Source of the DNA: CAZFHP01 sp964519365 | GTDB lineage: Bacteria > Babelota > Babeliae > Babelales > RVW-14 | DNA: 25,106 nucleotides | Direction: 5' to 3' | Assembly (NCBI GenBank): GCA_964519365.1 | Contig: CAZFHP010000019.1 | Location: forward strand, 1-25,106 | Shown: positions 6,936 through 14,501 of the stretch, piece by piece | How the letters are laid out: each line of letters starts with the position of its first letter | Position numbering within the stretch: position 1 is the first letter of the stretch | Program-made: the position numbers and the translations under genes | The notes under the pieces: model-generated | Seen by the model: only the letters and a program-made list of their open reading frames with translations | Told to the model about the DNA's origin: nothing | Databases searched by the model: none

Positions 6936-7871
6936 ATGTTTTTGCGAGATCTCGAAGCTATTTTGGAAGAATTCAAACGTTTTCCGGTTATTGCGATTAT
7001 AGGGCCTCGACAGTCGGGGAAAACAACGCTTGCTACTAAAAAGTTTAGTAATTATGTATACACATCATTAGAACATCTTAAGACGCGAGAGTTGGCTGAG
7101 GACGATCCTGAAAAATTTCTTCGTCTACATGAGAATGAGCATGGAATTATTATTGATGAGTTTCAGCGTGTTCCAGATATTCTTTCACACATTCAATTAG
7201 AAGTAGATACCAAAAAGCGTCCGGGGTATTTTGTTTTGACGGGATCCCAAAATTTCTTAATGAACCAGGCAATCAGCCAATCGCTAGCAGGTCGTGTTGG
7301 TATTTTGACACTTTTTCCCCTGTCTCTTAATGAGATGCATGAAAATAATCTTATCCCTCAAACGGTTGATGAAGTAATGTTTAATGGTTTTTATCCTCGG
7401 CTTTATGCTGAAAAATTTCCCCCTCATCAGTTGTATCCATCATATATTCAAACATATATTGAGCGAGATGTACGTCAACTGTCTAATATTGGAGATTTGA
7501 GTACGTTTAAAAAATTTGTAAAGCTTTGTGCTGGTCGTATTGGCCAACTTCTTAACTTTAATGAACTTGCAAATTCATGTGGCATGAGTGTTCCAACAAT
7601 ACAACGGTGGTTTTCTATTCTAGAAGCGAGCTATATTGTGTTTCGTTTGCATCCTTATGCCAATAATTTTAATCGACGCATTATTCGTCATCCCAAACTT
7701 TATTTTTATGATACAGGCGTTGCTTGTAGTTTGCTCGATATTGAATCTCCGGAGCGATTGGCAATAGATCGATTACGAGGAAGTTTATTTGAAAATTTTA
7801 TTATTGCGGACCTGTGTAAACATTTTTTTAATATTGGTATGCAGCCGCGTGTTTATTTTTGGCGGGATTAA
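6936..7871 (+). CDS. AAA_14/DUF4143-type ATPase, truncated by an in-frame stop
   Basis: N-terminal ATPase module with Walker A GPRQSGKT (residues 23-30) and Walker B GIIIDEFQ (Asp74, Glu75), then the sensor-like FVLTGSQNFL. A DUF4143-type C-terminal region follows, with LFPLSLNEM, GFYPRLY, YIQTYIERDVRQL, a helix-turn-helix-like stretch (NELANSCGMSVPTIQRW) and KLYFYDTGVACSLL. It stops at VYFWRD with TAA 7869-7871, while the same frame continues with the rest of the domain. ATG 6936 has AGAAGGGG 8 bases upstream. Members are common but poorly characterised; many are linked to mobile or toxin-like loci. The protein made here would lack the conserved nuclease-like core. Confidence 0.75.
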   Translation: MFLRDLEAILEEFKRFPVIAIIGPRQSGKTTLATKKFSNYVYTSLEHLKTRELAEDDPEKFLRLHENEHGIIIDEFQRVPDILSHIQLEVDTKKRPGYFVLTGSQNFLMNQAISQSLAGRVGILTLFPLSLNEMHENNLIPQTVDEVMFNGFYPRLYAEKFPPHQLYPSYIQTYIERDVRQLSNIGDLSTFKKFVKLCAGRIGQLLNFNELANSCGMSVPTIQRWFSILEASYIVFRLHPYANNFNRRIIRHPKLYFYDTGVACSLLDIESPERLAIDRLRGSLFENFIIADLCKHFFNIGMQPRVYFWRD

Positions 7872-8129
7872 ATTGGTACTTTTGAAATTGATTGTATCGT
7901 TGAAGAAAGTCGTCGACTCTATCCTATAGAAATTAAATCAGGAGAATCTATTGCTTTGGATTTTTTTGCAAATCTTAAAAAATGGAACGCACTTGCTCAT
8001 GCAGCCTCTCTAGAATTAGGCAAAAGTTTTATTTTGTATGGTGGTGATGTTTCGCAGGGAGATGTAGATTGGGAGACTATGGGATGGAAATCTATTGGTG
8101 GATTTGTTGATCATATTAAACATTCATAA
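7872..8129 (+). pseudogene. 3' remainder of the DUF4143-type ATPase gene after the in-frame stop
   Basis: It reads in the same frame as the gene upstream, with 85 further codons: GTFEIDCIVEE, then LYPIEIKSGE, the expected D...E-x-K core of the DUF4143 nuclease-like fold, ending at TAA 8127-8129. A single base change (for example AAA to TAA at 7869) explains the break, since relatives usually read FWRD-K-x-G. It ends directly against the converging comF stop. Confidence 0.75.
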
Positions 8130-8786
8130 TTAAAGAGCTCGGCAGGCGACAAGGGCTGTGATCGATTTAGGCTTGTACGGCAAAAGTATTTTTGCGGCGC
8201 TTTGGAGCGTTGCTCCTGTTGTACACAGGTCGTCGATGAGCATAATATTTTTGTTTGTTATCTTTTGGGCGTATTTTGTACGCAATACAAAAACAGAAGC
8301 GACGTTTTTTTGCCGCTGGGCATGGGTAAGTTTTGACTGAAACGACGTACGTTTTTTTCGTGCGAGCATTTGAGATACAGACGGGGTGACGGGTGTTTTA
8401 ATTTGTTTTTTTAGTGTACGTGCAATTTCTGTTGCTTGATTATAGCCCCGCGATGCATAACGAGTCCAGTGTAATGGAATGGGAACAAGGTAATCGGGCG
8501 CATGTTTTTGTATATCGATTAGCTTTGACATAAGTGTTGCAAGTTGTTGGCATGCGCGTAAGTTTCTGGAAAACTTTTGTAAAATAAGCGACTTAACCGG
8601 TTGTTCGTAGGCGCATGCTGCAATAACAGGCAGTGAGCGCTTTTTGGTAATCGGCAGGAAAATTGATGGGACTTGTTTTATGAGACAGGTACATGCTGGG
8701 CACAGTGTTATATTTTCAGGAACAAGTGTGTTACAAGAAGTACACTGTGTCGGATAAAAAAACTGTAAGATTTTTTTGTAAAGCAT
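8130..8786 (-). CDS. comF: ComF family phosphoribosyltransferase-like protein
   Basis: ComF/GntX-type protein linked to DNA uptake and to handling of imported single strands in competent bacteria. The N-terminus has a zinc-finger pattern CTSC...CPAC (Cys15, Cys18, Cys29, Cys32). The middle carries PDYLVPIPLHWTRYASRGYNQA, the conserved ComF segment, and the C-terminus has the phosphoribosyltransferase loop NIMLIDDLCTTGATL. Length (218 residues) is normal for the family. It is the last gene of the pheT-lspA-pgpA-comF run, and its stop abuts the converging ATPase pseudogene. Whether the organism takes up DNA cannot be judged from this window, but recombination-based tail exchange in the toxin array would profit from it (inference). 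Confidence 0.88.
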   Translation of the reverse strand: MLYKKILQFFYPTQCTSCNTLVPENITLCPACTCLIKQVPSIFLPITKKRSLPVIAACAYEQPVKSLILQKFSRNLRACQQLATLMSKLIDIQKHAPDYLVPIPLHWTRYASRGYNQATEIARTLKKQIKTPVTPSVSQMLARKKRTSFQSKLTHAQRQKNVASVFVLRTKYAQKITNKNIMLIDDLCTTGATLQSAAKILLPYKPKSITALVACRAL

Positions 8787-8835
8787 GTGTATCGCAATTG
8801 TGTAATAATTGTATATTTGTTGTGCGAGATATTAA

Positions 8836-9324
8836 CTATTGGGCTATCCAGAGTATCATATGCAAAAAGATATTTACGATAAACCCAGAAACAAGATCAT
8901 TTGCAAAGATTCCCAAAATGTCAGGAAGATTATCGAAGTTAAGATCCCATAATTTTTGTGTTAACGTAGGCATAAAAAAAGTAAGAGCATGAAAAAGCAA
9001 AAAGCCAATTAGCATAAGCTTTAAACTAAATGGTATGCCAAACAAGACGATCATAAATCCAATGGGCTTGTCCAGAATTAAAATAGATGGATCTTTGTCT
9101 GTTTGATAGTGTAGTGCAAAATGAATGCACAGGGCGATAAGTGCTACAATAAGTATGATAGCTGTGACATGAAATGCCGGTTTGACCCAACGAATAGCGC
9201 GTAAAATAAATAATAATGGGATGGCAAGAAGAGAAGCGACAAGCCCTCCTGTTTTCCATTCACCAATTGTTCCCAGCGTAGCAATATTAAAACAAATTTC
9301 TTTTATTCTTGATAGCATATGCAT
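8836..9324 (-). CDS. pgpA: Phosphatidylglycerophosphatase A-like membrane protein, active-site residues altered
   Basis: Membrane protein of 162 residues with about four hydrophobic segments. PgpA dephosphorylates phosphatidylglycerophosphate to phosphatidylglycerol in the inner membrane. The N-terminal ATLGTIGEWKTGGLVASLLA corresponds to the family's GxGxxPxAPGTxGSLxA region. DPSILILDKPIGFMI corresponds to the DE-x-x-G motif and IFANDLVSGF to the DD-x-x-AG motif. However, Glu of DE is Lys86, the first Asp of DD is Asn142, and the family's FRxxDxxKPxP is FHALTFFMPTL, so key acidic residues are missing. It may be a weak or inactive relative. ATG 9318 is an alternative start. It overlaps the lspA end by 38 bases, so translation is probably coupled. 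Confidence 0.6.
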   Translation of the reverse strand: MHMLSRIKEICFNIATLGTIGEWKTGGLVASLLAIPLLFILRAIRWVKPAFHVTAIILIVALIALCIHFALHYQTDKDPSILILDKPIGFMIVLFGIPFSLKLMLIGFLLFHALTFFMPTLTQKLWDLNFDNLPDILGIFANDLVSGFIVNIFLHMILWIAQ

Positions 9325-9784
9325 CGTATAAGCTCGTGATTAGAATTCCTAAAATACCGATTATAACACACACATCAGCGATATTAAACGTTGGCCAGTA
9401 CCAGTTATTACTATGAAGCTGGATAAAGTCTACAACAGCTTGGTACCAAAACCTGTCAACAATATTTGATAGAGCTCCTGCAAGCACAAGCGTTTGATAT
9501 GTAACGTCAATATAGTTTTTGTATTGAACAAATACGTATATCAAAAATACAATGACGACGAGTATAATAAAGGCTGTTAAGAGACTAAAGCCGACAGAAG
9601 AATCATAATGGAAAAGGCTCCAGCTGATTCCTCTATTCCAGGCTAAGCTGAAGTTTAGATAATCTGAAACAACTATTTTTTGGTTTTGTAATGTTTTGAC
9701 AGCCCACCACTTGGAAACACGATCAGCCAAAAAGCATATGCTAAATAGTGCGACATAAAAGAAAAGACTTTTTTTATGTTTCAT
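9287..9784 (-). CDS. lspA: Lipoprotein signal peptidase (signal peptidase II)
   Basis: Inner-membrane aspartyl protease that cuts the signal peptide from diacylglyceryl-modified prolipoproteins. The 165 residues hold four membrane helices. The catalytic aspartates are Asp110 in SNIVDRFW and Asp137 in FNIADVCV. Other family marks are DRVSKWW near residue 21 and NRGISWSLF near residue 50, in place of the usual N-x-G-x-AF. Length and order are normal. It starts 5 bases after the pheT stop and overlaps the PgpA-like gene, so it is the second gene of the pheT operon. Its presence implies the cell makes lipoproteins. Confidence 0.93.
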   Translation of the reverse strand: MKHKKSLFFYVALFSICFLADRVSKWWAVKTLQNQKIVVSDYLNFSLAWNRGISWSLFHYDSSVGFSLLTAFIILVVIVFLIYVFVQYKNYIDVTYQTLVLAGALSNIVDRFWYQAVVDFIQLHSNNWYWPTFNIADVCVIIGILGILITSLYDAYAIKNKRNLF

Positions 9785-9789
9785 ATGTA

Positions 9790-12186
9790 TTATGCCCTTA
9801 ATTCTGCGCCACGACTTTGTATAGTGTTAATAGCCTGTTGTCGAACGCTTTCTATTTCTTCTTTTTCGAGTGTTTTTTCGTTACTGCTGAGAAGAATTCT
9901 AAATGTTAGTGAGCGTTTATCTGTCCATTCTTCTTTTTCGAAATAATCAATAAGTGTTACTTGCTTTACTAGTGGCGAAATATCGCGCAATTCTTTTTCA
10001 AGAGCTTTACACGTTAATGTAAGAGGAGCAAGTAGGCTTAAGTCAAACGATGTTGCTTGATAGCGCGAGATAGGGGCATAACGTTTGGTACTTGGTTTTT
10101 CATGCAAAAGCATGTTTCCGTCGAGCTCAAAGATAAATGCATCGCTTTCTGGTAAGATATCAAGTGTTCGTGCAAACTCAGGGTCAATTTTGCCCATAAT
10201 TCCAATTTCTTGAGGCGTCTGTTCGTTGGGCGTATATATAATTCTTGTAGCCTGATACGAACGATACCAAGGCTTATATTCATCTGTGTTTTTTTCGATT
10301 TTTTGCCAAGAAATTTTTGCCTGATCAAATCCAAGTGTTATGAGTAATTGCTCGATATAATTTTTGCAGATATAAAAGTCAACGGGCTTGCGTTTTTCAA
10401 AGAAGATACCGGCGATGCTTTTTTGTTCGTGTATATTTTCTTTTTTCTTATTATTCCAGACACGAGCAAATTCAAAAAAATTGAGACTATCTTGGTGTAC
10501 ATGATTTTCTTTGATATTTTTCAGAAGCCCAGGAATAAGGGAGTAAACAAGTCGCGAGTAATTTTCTGAAACAGGATTGATAATCGTGACATTTGTTGGT
10601 TGTTTAAGATTCAGTTCTGTTAGGCTTTGCTCGTTATAGAGGGCATAGTTTTGTTGTTCAATCATACGCGCTGTATGTGCAAGATAGTGTCGAATTTTTC
10701 GGCTTTTTGTTATGCCTGAAAGATCAAATGGCGTTCGATGAATTCTTGGTAACTCTAATTTTACTTTGTTAAAACCATAGAGCCGAGCGACTTCTTCTAA
10801 AATATCTTCTTTAATTTTGATATCTTTGCTGGAACGAAACGTTGGGACGGTAATAGCATACGTCGTATGATTATTTTCTTTTTTTGTTTCGACTTGAAAT
10901 TCTAGCCTAGAAAGAAGATTTGTAACGTCGTCAGATGTTAGTGTAAGACCAGTGCGTTTTTCAAGAAAATCGTGTTTGACGTTTATTTGTAATTCAGGAG
11001 CATCGGGCCCAACTGAAATAACAGCGTTTGTGCTTGTTGCGTTTATAGAACATTGTTCAAGTAATTTAATAAAACGCAAAATAGATTCACATGCTTGATT
11101 TGGGTCAAGTGTTTTTTCAAAGCGAGCAGAAGAGTCGGTTCGTGTTTTATGTCTTATTGCACTTAAACGTACGTGCTTAGGATTAAAGTTTGCAGCTTCA
11201 AAAAGTATAGATTTTGTGTGTTGATCTATTGAGTCATGCATGCCACCTTTAACGCCCGCAAGACACATTGGTTTTTTATTATCAGCGATAACCATGTCGT
11301 CTGGGGTTAAAGAAAGTTCTGTGCCGTCAAGAATTAAGAGCTTCTCATCTTGTTTGGCCATGCGAATAATAACTTTTTTGTCGGTAATTTTGTCTGCATC
11401 ATATGCATGAACAGGCTGGGACCAGTCCTGAGTTACATAATTTGTTAAATCGACAATGGCATTAATTGGCCGACTGCCGACTTTTAAGAGTCTGCTTGTG
11501 ATAAAAATATCTGATGGTTTGTTTTCTATAGTTGGGAACCAGAGACCATTAAACTTATTACATGCTTGAGGGACTTGATTGTCAATAATAAATGGGTTTT
11601 CTTGTGTTGCTTCTGATGTTGTTTCAAACGTAAGAGCTTTTTTTGATGCAAGAAACTTTTCTTTGGACAAAAATGGTAACTCTAAAAAAGCAGCTATTTC
11701 ACGGGCAAAGCCTCTGTGGCCCCACATGTCGGGTCGATGCGTAATAGATTTATTGTCGACTTCGATAATAATATCTGTGTGCTCAAATTTTTCTCGCCAC
11801 GTCCCTGTTCGGTCTTGTTCTGTTGCATTAAGTGCTGGCAGGAGCCCATCTTTTTCGACGCCAAAATCTGACAATTGTGCCCATAAAAATTTATCATGAT
11901 CTTTTTTGATTAAAAATGGAATATTGGTTGCGCTTTTGAGAATGAGATCAAACGTATGATCTCGTTCAGGCATTGTAATTTTTTTTTGTAGCTCAGGAAT
12001 AAAAACGTTTAAACTGTCTATTGTTGGTAGTTGTGCGAGATAAAAATCTTCTAGGTTAATATTTACAGGATAAAATTTTTCAATTTCAGCCGTCGTTTGA
12101 TTAAATTTACTGACGATTAGATTTATATCGTAATCTTGCCAGTGCGCATCAATGTGATCGAAGATCCATGCAATTGAAAGTTTCAT
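9790..12186 (-). CDS. pheT: Phenylalanyl-tRNA synthetase beta subunit
   Basis: The 798 residues match the family length. PheT pairs with PheS (not in this window) to form the alpha2beta2 enzyme that charges tRNA-Phe, and supplies tRNA binding and editing. In order: an N-terminal MKLSIAWIFDHI and OB-like region, a B3/B4 editing region (IIEVDNKSITHRPDMWGHRG, then the INAIVDLTNYV and HAYDADKI stretch), B5 (RTGLTLTSDDVTNLLSRLEF), a catalytic-like core and a C-terminal ferredoxin-like anticodon-binding domain starting near YAPISRYQATSFDLSLL. The OB region is divergent and I cannot point to clear tRNA-binding residues. It is the first gene of the operon and has a good promoter upstream. Confidence 0.95.
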   Translation of the reverse strand: MKLSIAWIFDHIDAHWQDYDINLIVSKFNQTTAEIEKFYPVNINLEDFYLAQLPTIDSLNVFIPELQKKITMPERDHTFDLILKSATNIPFLIKKDHDKFLWAQLSDFGVEKDGLLPALNATEQDRTGTWREKFEHTDIIIEVDNKSITHRPDMWGHRGFAREIAAFLELPFLSKEKFLASKKALTFETTSEATQENPFIIDNQVPQACNKFNGLWFPTIENKPSDIFITSRLLKVGSRPINAIVDLTNYVTQDWSQPVHAYDADKITDKKVIIRMAKQDEKLLILDGTELSLTPDDMVIADNKKPMCLAGVKGGMHDSIDQHTKSILFEAANFNPKHVRLSAIRHKTRTDSSARFEKTLDPNQACESILRFIKLLEQCSINATSTNAVISVGPDAPELQINVKHDFLEKRTGLTLTSDDVTNLLSRLEFQVETKKENNHTTYAITVPTFRSSKDIKIKEDILEEVARLYGFNKVKLELPRIHRTPFDLSGITKSRKIRHYLAHTARMIEQQNYALYNEQSLTELNLKQPTNVTIINPVSENYSRLVYSLIPGLLKNIKENHVHQDSLNFFEFARVWNNKKKENIHEQKSIAGIFFEKRKPVDFYICKNYIEQLLITLGFDQAKISWQKIEKNTDEYKPWYRSYQATRIIYTPNEQTPQEIGIMGKIDPEFARTLDILPESDAFIFELDGNMLLHEKPSTKRYAPISRYQATSFDLSLLAPLTLTCKALEKELRDISPLVKQVTLIDYFEKEEWTDKRSLTFRILLSSNEKTLEKEEIESVRQQAINTIQSRGAELRA

Positions 12187-12240
12187 GATATTTTACTTGG
12201 TTTTACGTGTTTTTATACATATAATTACTTATTAATCTGT

Positions 12241-12269
12241 ATCATGCCTAATATTTAGAATAACGTCAA
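12241..12269 (-). promoter_or_regulatory. Promoter for the pheT operon
   Basis: Read on the minus strand: TTGACG (12269-12264), a 17-base spacer, and CATGAT (12246-12241), about 55 bases before the pheT ATG. It diverges from the promoter of the secreted 248-residue protein. Confidence 0.55.
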
Positions 12270-12312
12270 TTCGGCAAATTTTTTAACAAAAAAATATATT
12301 AAAAAAGAACTA

Positions 12313-12341
12313 TTGACTCCTTTTCTGATATGATATATACC
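12313..12341 (+). promoter_or_regulatory. Promoter for the secreted 248-residue protein
   Basis: TTGACT (12313-12318), a 17-base spacer and TATACC (12336-12341), about 77 bases before the ATG. The spacer contains TATGAT. Together with a strong AAAGGAG ribosome binding site (12405-12411) it predicts good expression. Confidence 0.6.
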
Positions 12342-12417
12342 TATACAAGTTTATGTATACCTTATGTGTTGTGAGTGTTTTATTAATGTTCTCTTTTTCG
12401 TGTGAAAGGAGTTTTGG

Positions 12418-13164
12418 ATGAAAGTAAAAGTACTTTCTTGCCTTGCGGTTTTCTCGTTGGTTTTTTCAAGTGCTCAGCCATATCAAAAGGCAGATTTAGA
12501 AAAAATGGAAGTTACATCAGAAGTTATCGCTGCTGTTCCTAGTTTGGGCCATCTTATTGGTACACAAAATGATCGTTTAGATGAAATTGGTCTTGTTTCA
12601 AAAGAAGTAGCTGAGTTCTTAAGCGCTGCTTTAGAAAAAGAAGCAACTGTTTTGCCTGCATTTATAAGAGTTGCTGATAAAATAAACGATCAAAAAGAAA
12701 ATCTGGTTGACGGCTGGTATAATGACGACAATTCTTTCAAAAAAACCGAAGTCAGAGAAGCTGCTATTGCTCTTGGCATAGCATTGCTTGACGAAGGTGC
12801 ACACTTTGGATCTGCAAAGTTAATTGCAAAGTTCTTTGGCAAAGATGAACAACGTTATGCTCGTCGTGGTTTGAGAGTTGCATCGGATGCATTAATTGCA
12901 GGTCTTTTTGAACTGGTTGAAAAGTTTGTTCGTTATTCCGTCGGTCCAGACAAGAAAGCCGAAGTAAAAGATCGATTTAAAGAAAGTGGAAAAGACTCGC
13001 TTAAAAAACTTTCTTATACTGCTGCAAGAACAGCAATTCATGAAATTGTTGGTGAAATGATCAGAGTAAATGCAGAAGATGAACTTGTAGAGCAATTTGA
13101 CTTAAGAAAGTTCATTGCAAGCAAGATCAAAAAGAGCAAAGAAGCTCCAGTTCCTGCTGCATAA
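12418..13164 (+). CDS. Secreted helical protein of unknown function
   Basis: A 248-residue protein with a signal peptide over roughly residues 1-20 (KVKVLSCLAVFSLVFSSAQP). The rest is rich in Ala, Glu, Lys and Leu and looks all-helical, with no cysteine after the signal peptide and a Lys/Pro/Ala-rich tail. I do not recognise a family. Recognisable blocks are VPSLGHLIGTQNDRLDEIG, AIALGIALLDEGAHFGSAKL and a C-terminal AARTAIHEIVGEMIRV. AAAGGAG stands 6 bases before the ATG, with its own promoter upstream and a 17-bp-stem terminator after it, so it is a single, probably well-expressed gene. It may be a periplasmic or exported structural protein; no enzymatic motif is visible. Confidence 0.8.
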   Translation: MKVKVLSCLAVFSLVFSSAQPYQKADLEKMEVTSEVIAAVPSLGHLIGTQNDRLDEIGLVSKEVAEFLSAALEKEATVLPAFIRVADKINDQKENLVDGWYNDDNSFKKTEVREAAIALGIALLDEGAHFGSAKLIAKFFGKDEQRYARRGLRVASDALIAGLFELVEKFVRYSVGPDKKAEVKDRFKESGKDSLKKLSYTAARTAIHEIVGEMIRVNAEDELVEQFDLRKFIASKIKKSKEAPVPAA

Positions 13165-13186
13165 TACATCTTAGAAATTGTTAATT

Positions 13187-13224
13187 TTTATAAAGCCCGG
13201 ATTAAACAATCCGGGCTTTATAAA
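13187..13224. terminator. Strong hairpin terminator after the secreted 248-residue gene
   Basis: A perfect 17-bp stem (13187-13203 with 13208-13224) around a 4-base loop AAAC, with a GC core GCCCGG. Terminal T and A runs lie on either side. It starts 22 bases after the stop codon and separates this gene from the NDK gene. Confidence 0.85.
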
Positions 13225-13240
13225 CTTTGGAGTAAACGTC

Positions 13241-13834
13241 GTGAGAAAAACATATAGTAAAATTCGTGAGATTTTATTTGTTGGATTGTTTTTTTGTGTT
13301 GGTGTGTGTATTGGGTCTGATAACGAATATCATATTTCTTGTTCTCAATCTTCAGGGGGACAAAATACAGAGTGTACGCTTGCGATTATAAAGCCTAACG
13401 CCTTTAGGCGTAGTGGCGAGATTTTTCTGAGAATTGTGCAATCTGGTTTTAATATTGCATGTATGGATGTTTTAAAACTAGAAAAACAGCAAGCACAAGT
13501 GTTTTATGCTGAACACAGGCAAAAACCTTTTTTTGATGCGCTTGTTTCGTTTATGACTTCAGGGTATATCATTGTTATGGTTTTAGAAAAAAGCAACGCT
13601 GTTTCGTTATGGCGAAATTTGTTGGGGAGCAAGACTAAGAAGTATTTTAGCCAACATGAATTGAGCCGCTTGAGTCAGAACAAAAAGCACAGCTTGTCTT
13701 TGCGTGCGATATACGGGGAAAACACTCTCGAAAACGGCTTGCATGGAGCAGATTTCAATAAATCAGCATTCCGTGAGATTTTATTTTTCTTTCCGAATTT
13801 TTTTACACAGAATAAACTTATTGCGAAGCTATAA
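13241..13834 (+). CDS. ndk: Nucleoside diphosphate kinase with an N-terminal signal peptide
   Basis: NDK moves the gamma phosphate between nucleoside tri- and diphosphates through a phosphohistidine. Residues 46-190 carry the family marks: IIKPNA (Lys51), FYAEH (Tyr89), KPFF, FMTSG, the Arg of LWRNLLGS (Arg125), LRAIYG (Arg155), and ENGLHGAD with Asn165 and the catalytic His168, so it looks active. Two oddities stand out. A basic, hydrophobic leader over residues 1-26 (ILFVGLFFCVGVCIG) would export the protein, whereas bacterial NDKs are normally cytoplasmic. About 14 extra residues lie between LLGS and LRAIYG. GTG 13241 is chosen because GGAG lies 8 bases upstream and earlier in-frame starts lie before the terminator. 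No other NDK is in the window. Confidence 0.85.
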   Translation: MRKTYSKIREILFVGLFFCVGVCIGSDNEYHISCSQSSGGQNTECTLAIIKPNAFRRSGEIFLRIVQSGFNIACMDVLKLEKQQAQVFYAEHRQKPFFDALVSFMTSGYIIVMVLEKSNAVSLWRNLLGSKTKKYFSQHELSRLSQNKKHSLSLRAIYGENTLENGLHGADFNKSAFREILFFFPNFFTQNKLIAKL

Positions 13835-13841
13835 TAATATA

Positions 13842-14501
13842 TCACTTGAATCGTATAATTTTGCGTTGGTGATAAAATGGTGCTCGCATTTTGATGTTTA
13901 GATTTTGGTATAATGGCACTGTAGCAAGAGAATCACTGTTTTTTTGTTTGCCTGTATTTTTTGTTGCGTTTTTTATTGCATCTTGTTCTAGTTGCCAGGC
14001 TAATAGAATGGCTTCAAGCCAAAGTTTTCTGCGTATTTGTGCATCTTCTATTGCTTGACATTGCCCATCAAGTGCTATTTTTTTTTCTAGCCAATTAAAG
14101 TAAATTTCTTGATGCTGAGGGTTTGACAAGATTGTATAGGCTTTGAGAATTATTTCAAAGCGATCTACTCTGGCCTGTTTGAATTTTTTGTTTGCTTCTT
14201 TATCTGGATGATGAATTCTACTTGGGTGGTGCTTTACAACAAAGTCTTGATATGTTTCGTTTAATTTTTTGTTTTCTTTTTTACGTTTTTTTTTCTCGTT
14301 GCTGTTTAACGTATCTTTGTCGACGTTTAAAATAGTATAAAGCGTATAGTAAAGCTCAGTATTTGTATCAAATTGTTGTTCAAGATTGGATTCTTGTTTT
14401 GATTTATGTGCAAGGGCATATGATCCTGTTATCGCGACAAAATAGAAAGCTAGGCATGTAAGACGGGTTACATAGTTTATGGTGTTTTTTTTTCGTATCA
14501 T
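13842..14501 (-). CDS. Secreted or membrane-anchored J-domain protein
   Basis: J domains stimulate Hsp70 ATPase through an HPD motif. Residues 10-31 form a signal peptide or anchor. The J region runs from LYTILNVDKD (about 54) through HPDK at 98-101, then FEIILKAYTILSNPQHQEIYF. A lysine-rich insertion lies between helices I and II, and HHPSRIHHPDK holds a second, damaged HP pair at 92-94, so the exact HPD alignment is uncertain. The C-terminal 80 residues match nothing I know. Hsp70 is cytoplasmic, so an exported J protein suggests action outside the inner membrane or in a host cell (inference). The start overlaps the HD-GYP stop by ATGA, indicating coupled translation. It converges with the NDK gene, 7 bases apart. 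Confidence 0.65.
   Translation of the reverse strand: MIRKKNTINYVTRLTCLAFYFVAITGSYALAHKSKQESNLEQQFDTNTELYYTLYTILNVDKDTLNSNEKKKRKKENKKLNETYQDFVVKHHPSRIHHPDKEANKKFKQARVDRFEIILKAYTILSNPQHQEIYFNWLEKKIALDGQCQAIEDAQIRRKLWLEAILLAWQLEQDAIKNATKNTGKQKNSDSLATVPLYQNLNIKMRAPFYHQRKIIRFK

Noticed and set aside
7869..7871. Programmed readthrough or recoding of the TAA in the ATPase gene
   Set aside because: No recoding element or unusual code is visible; every other gene uses TAA as a normal stop. A point mutation is simpler.
13178..13240. An upstream extension of the NDK gene to 13178
   Set aside because: It would be translated from inside the terminator stem at 13187-13224. GTG 13241 has GGAG at the right distance and gives a clean signal peptide.
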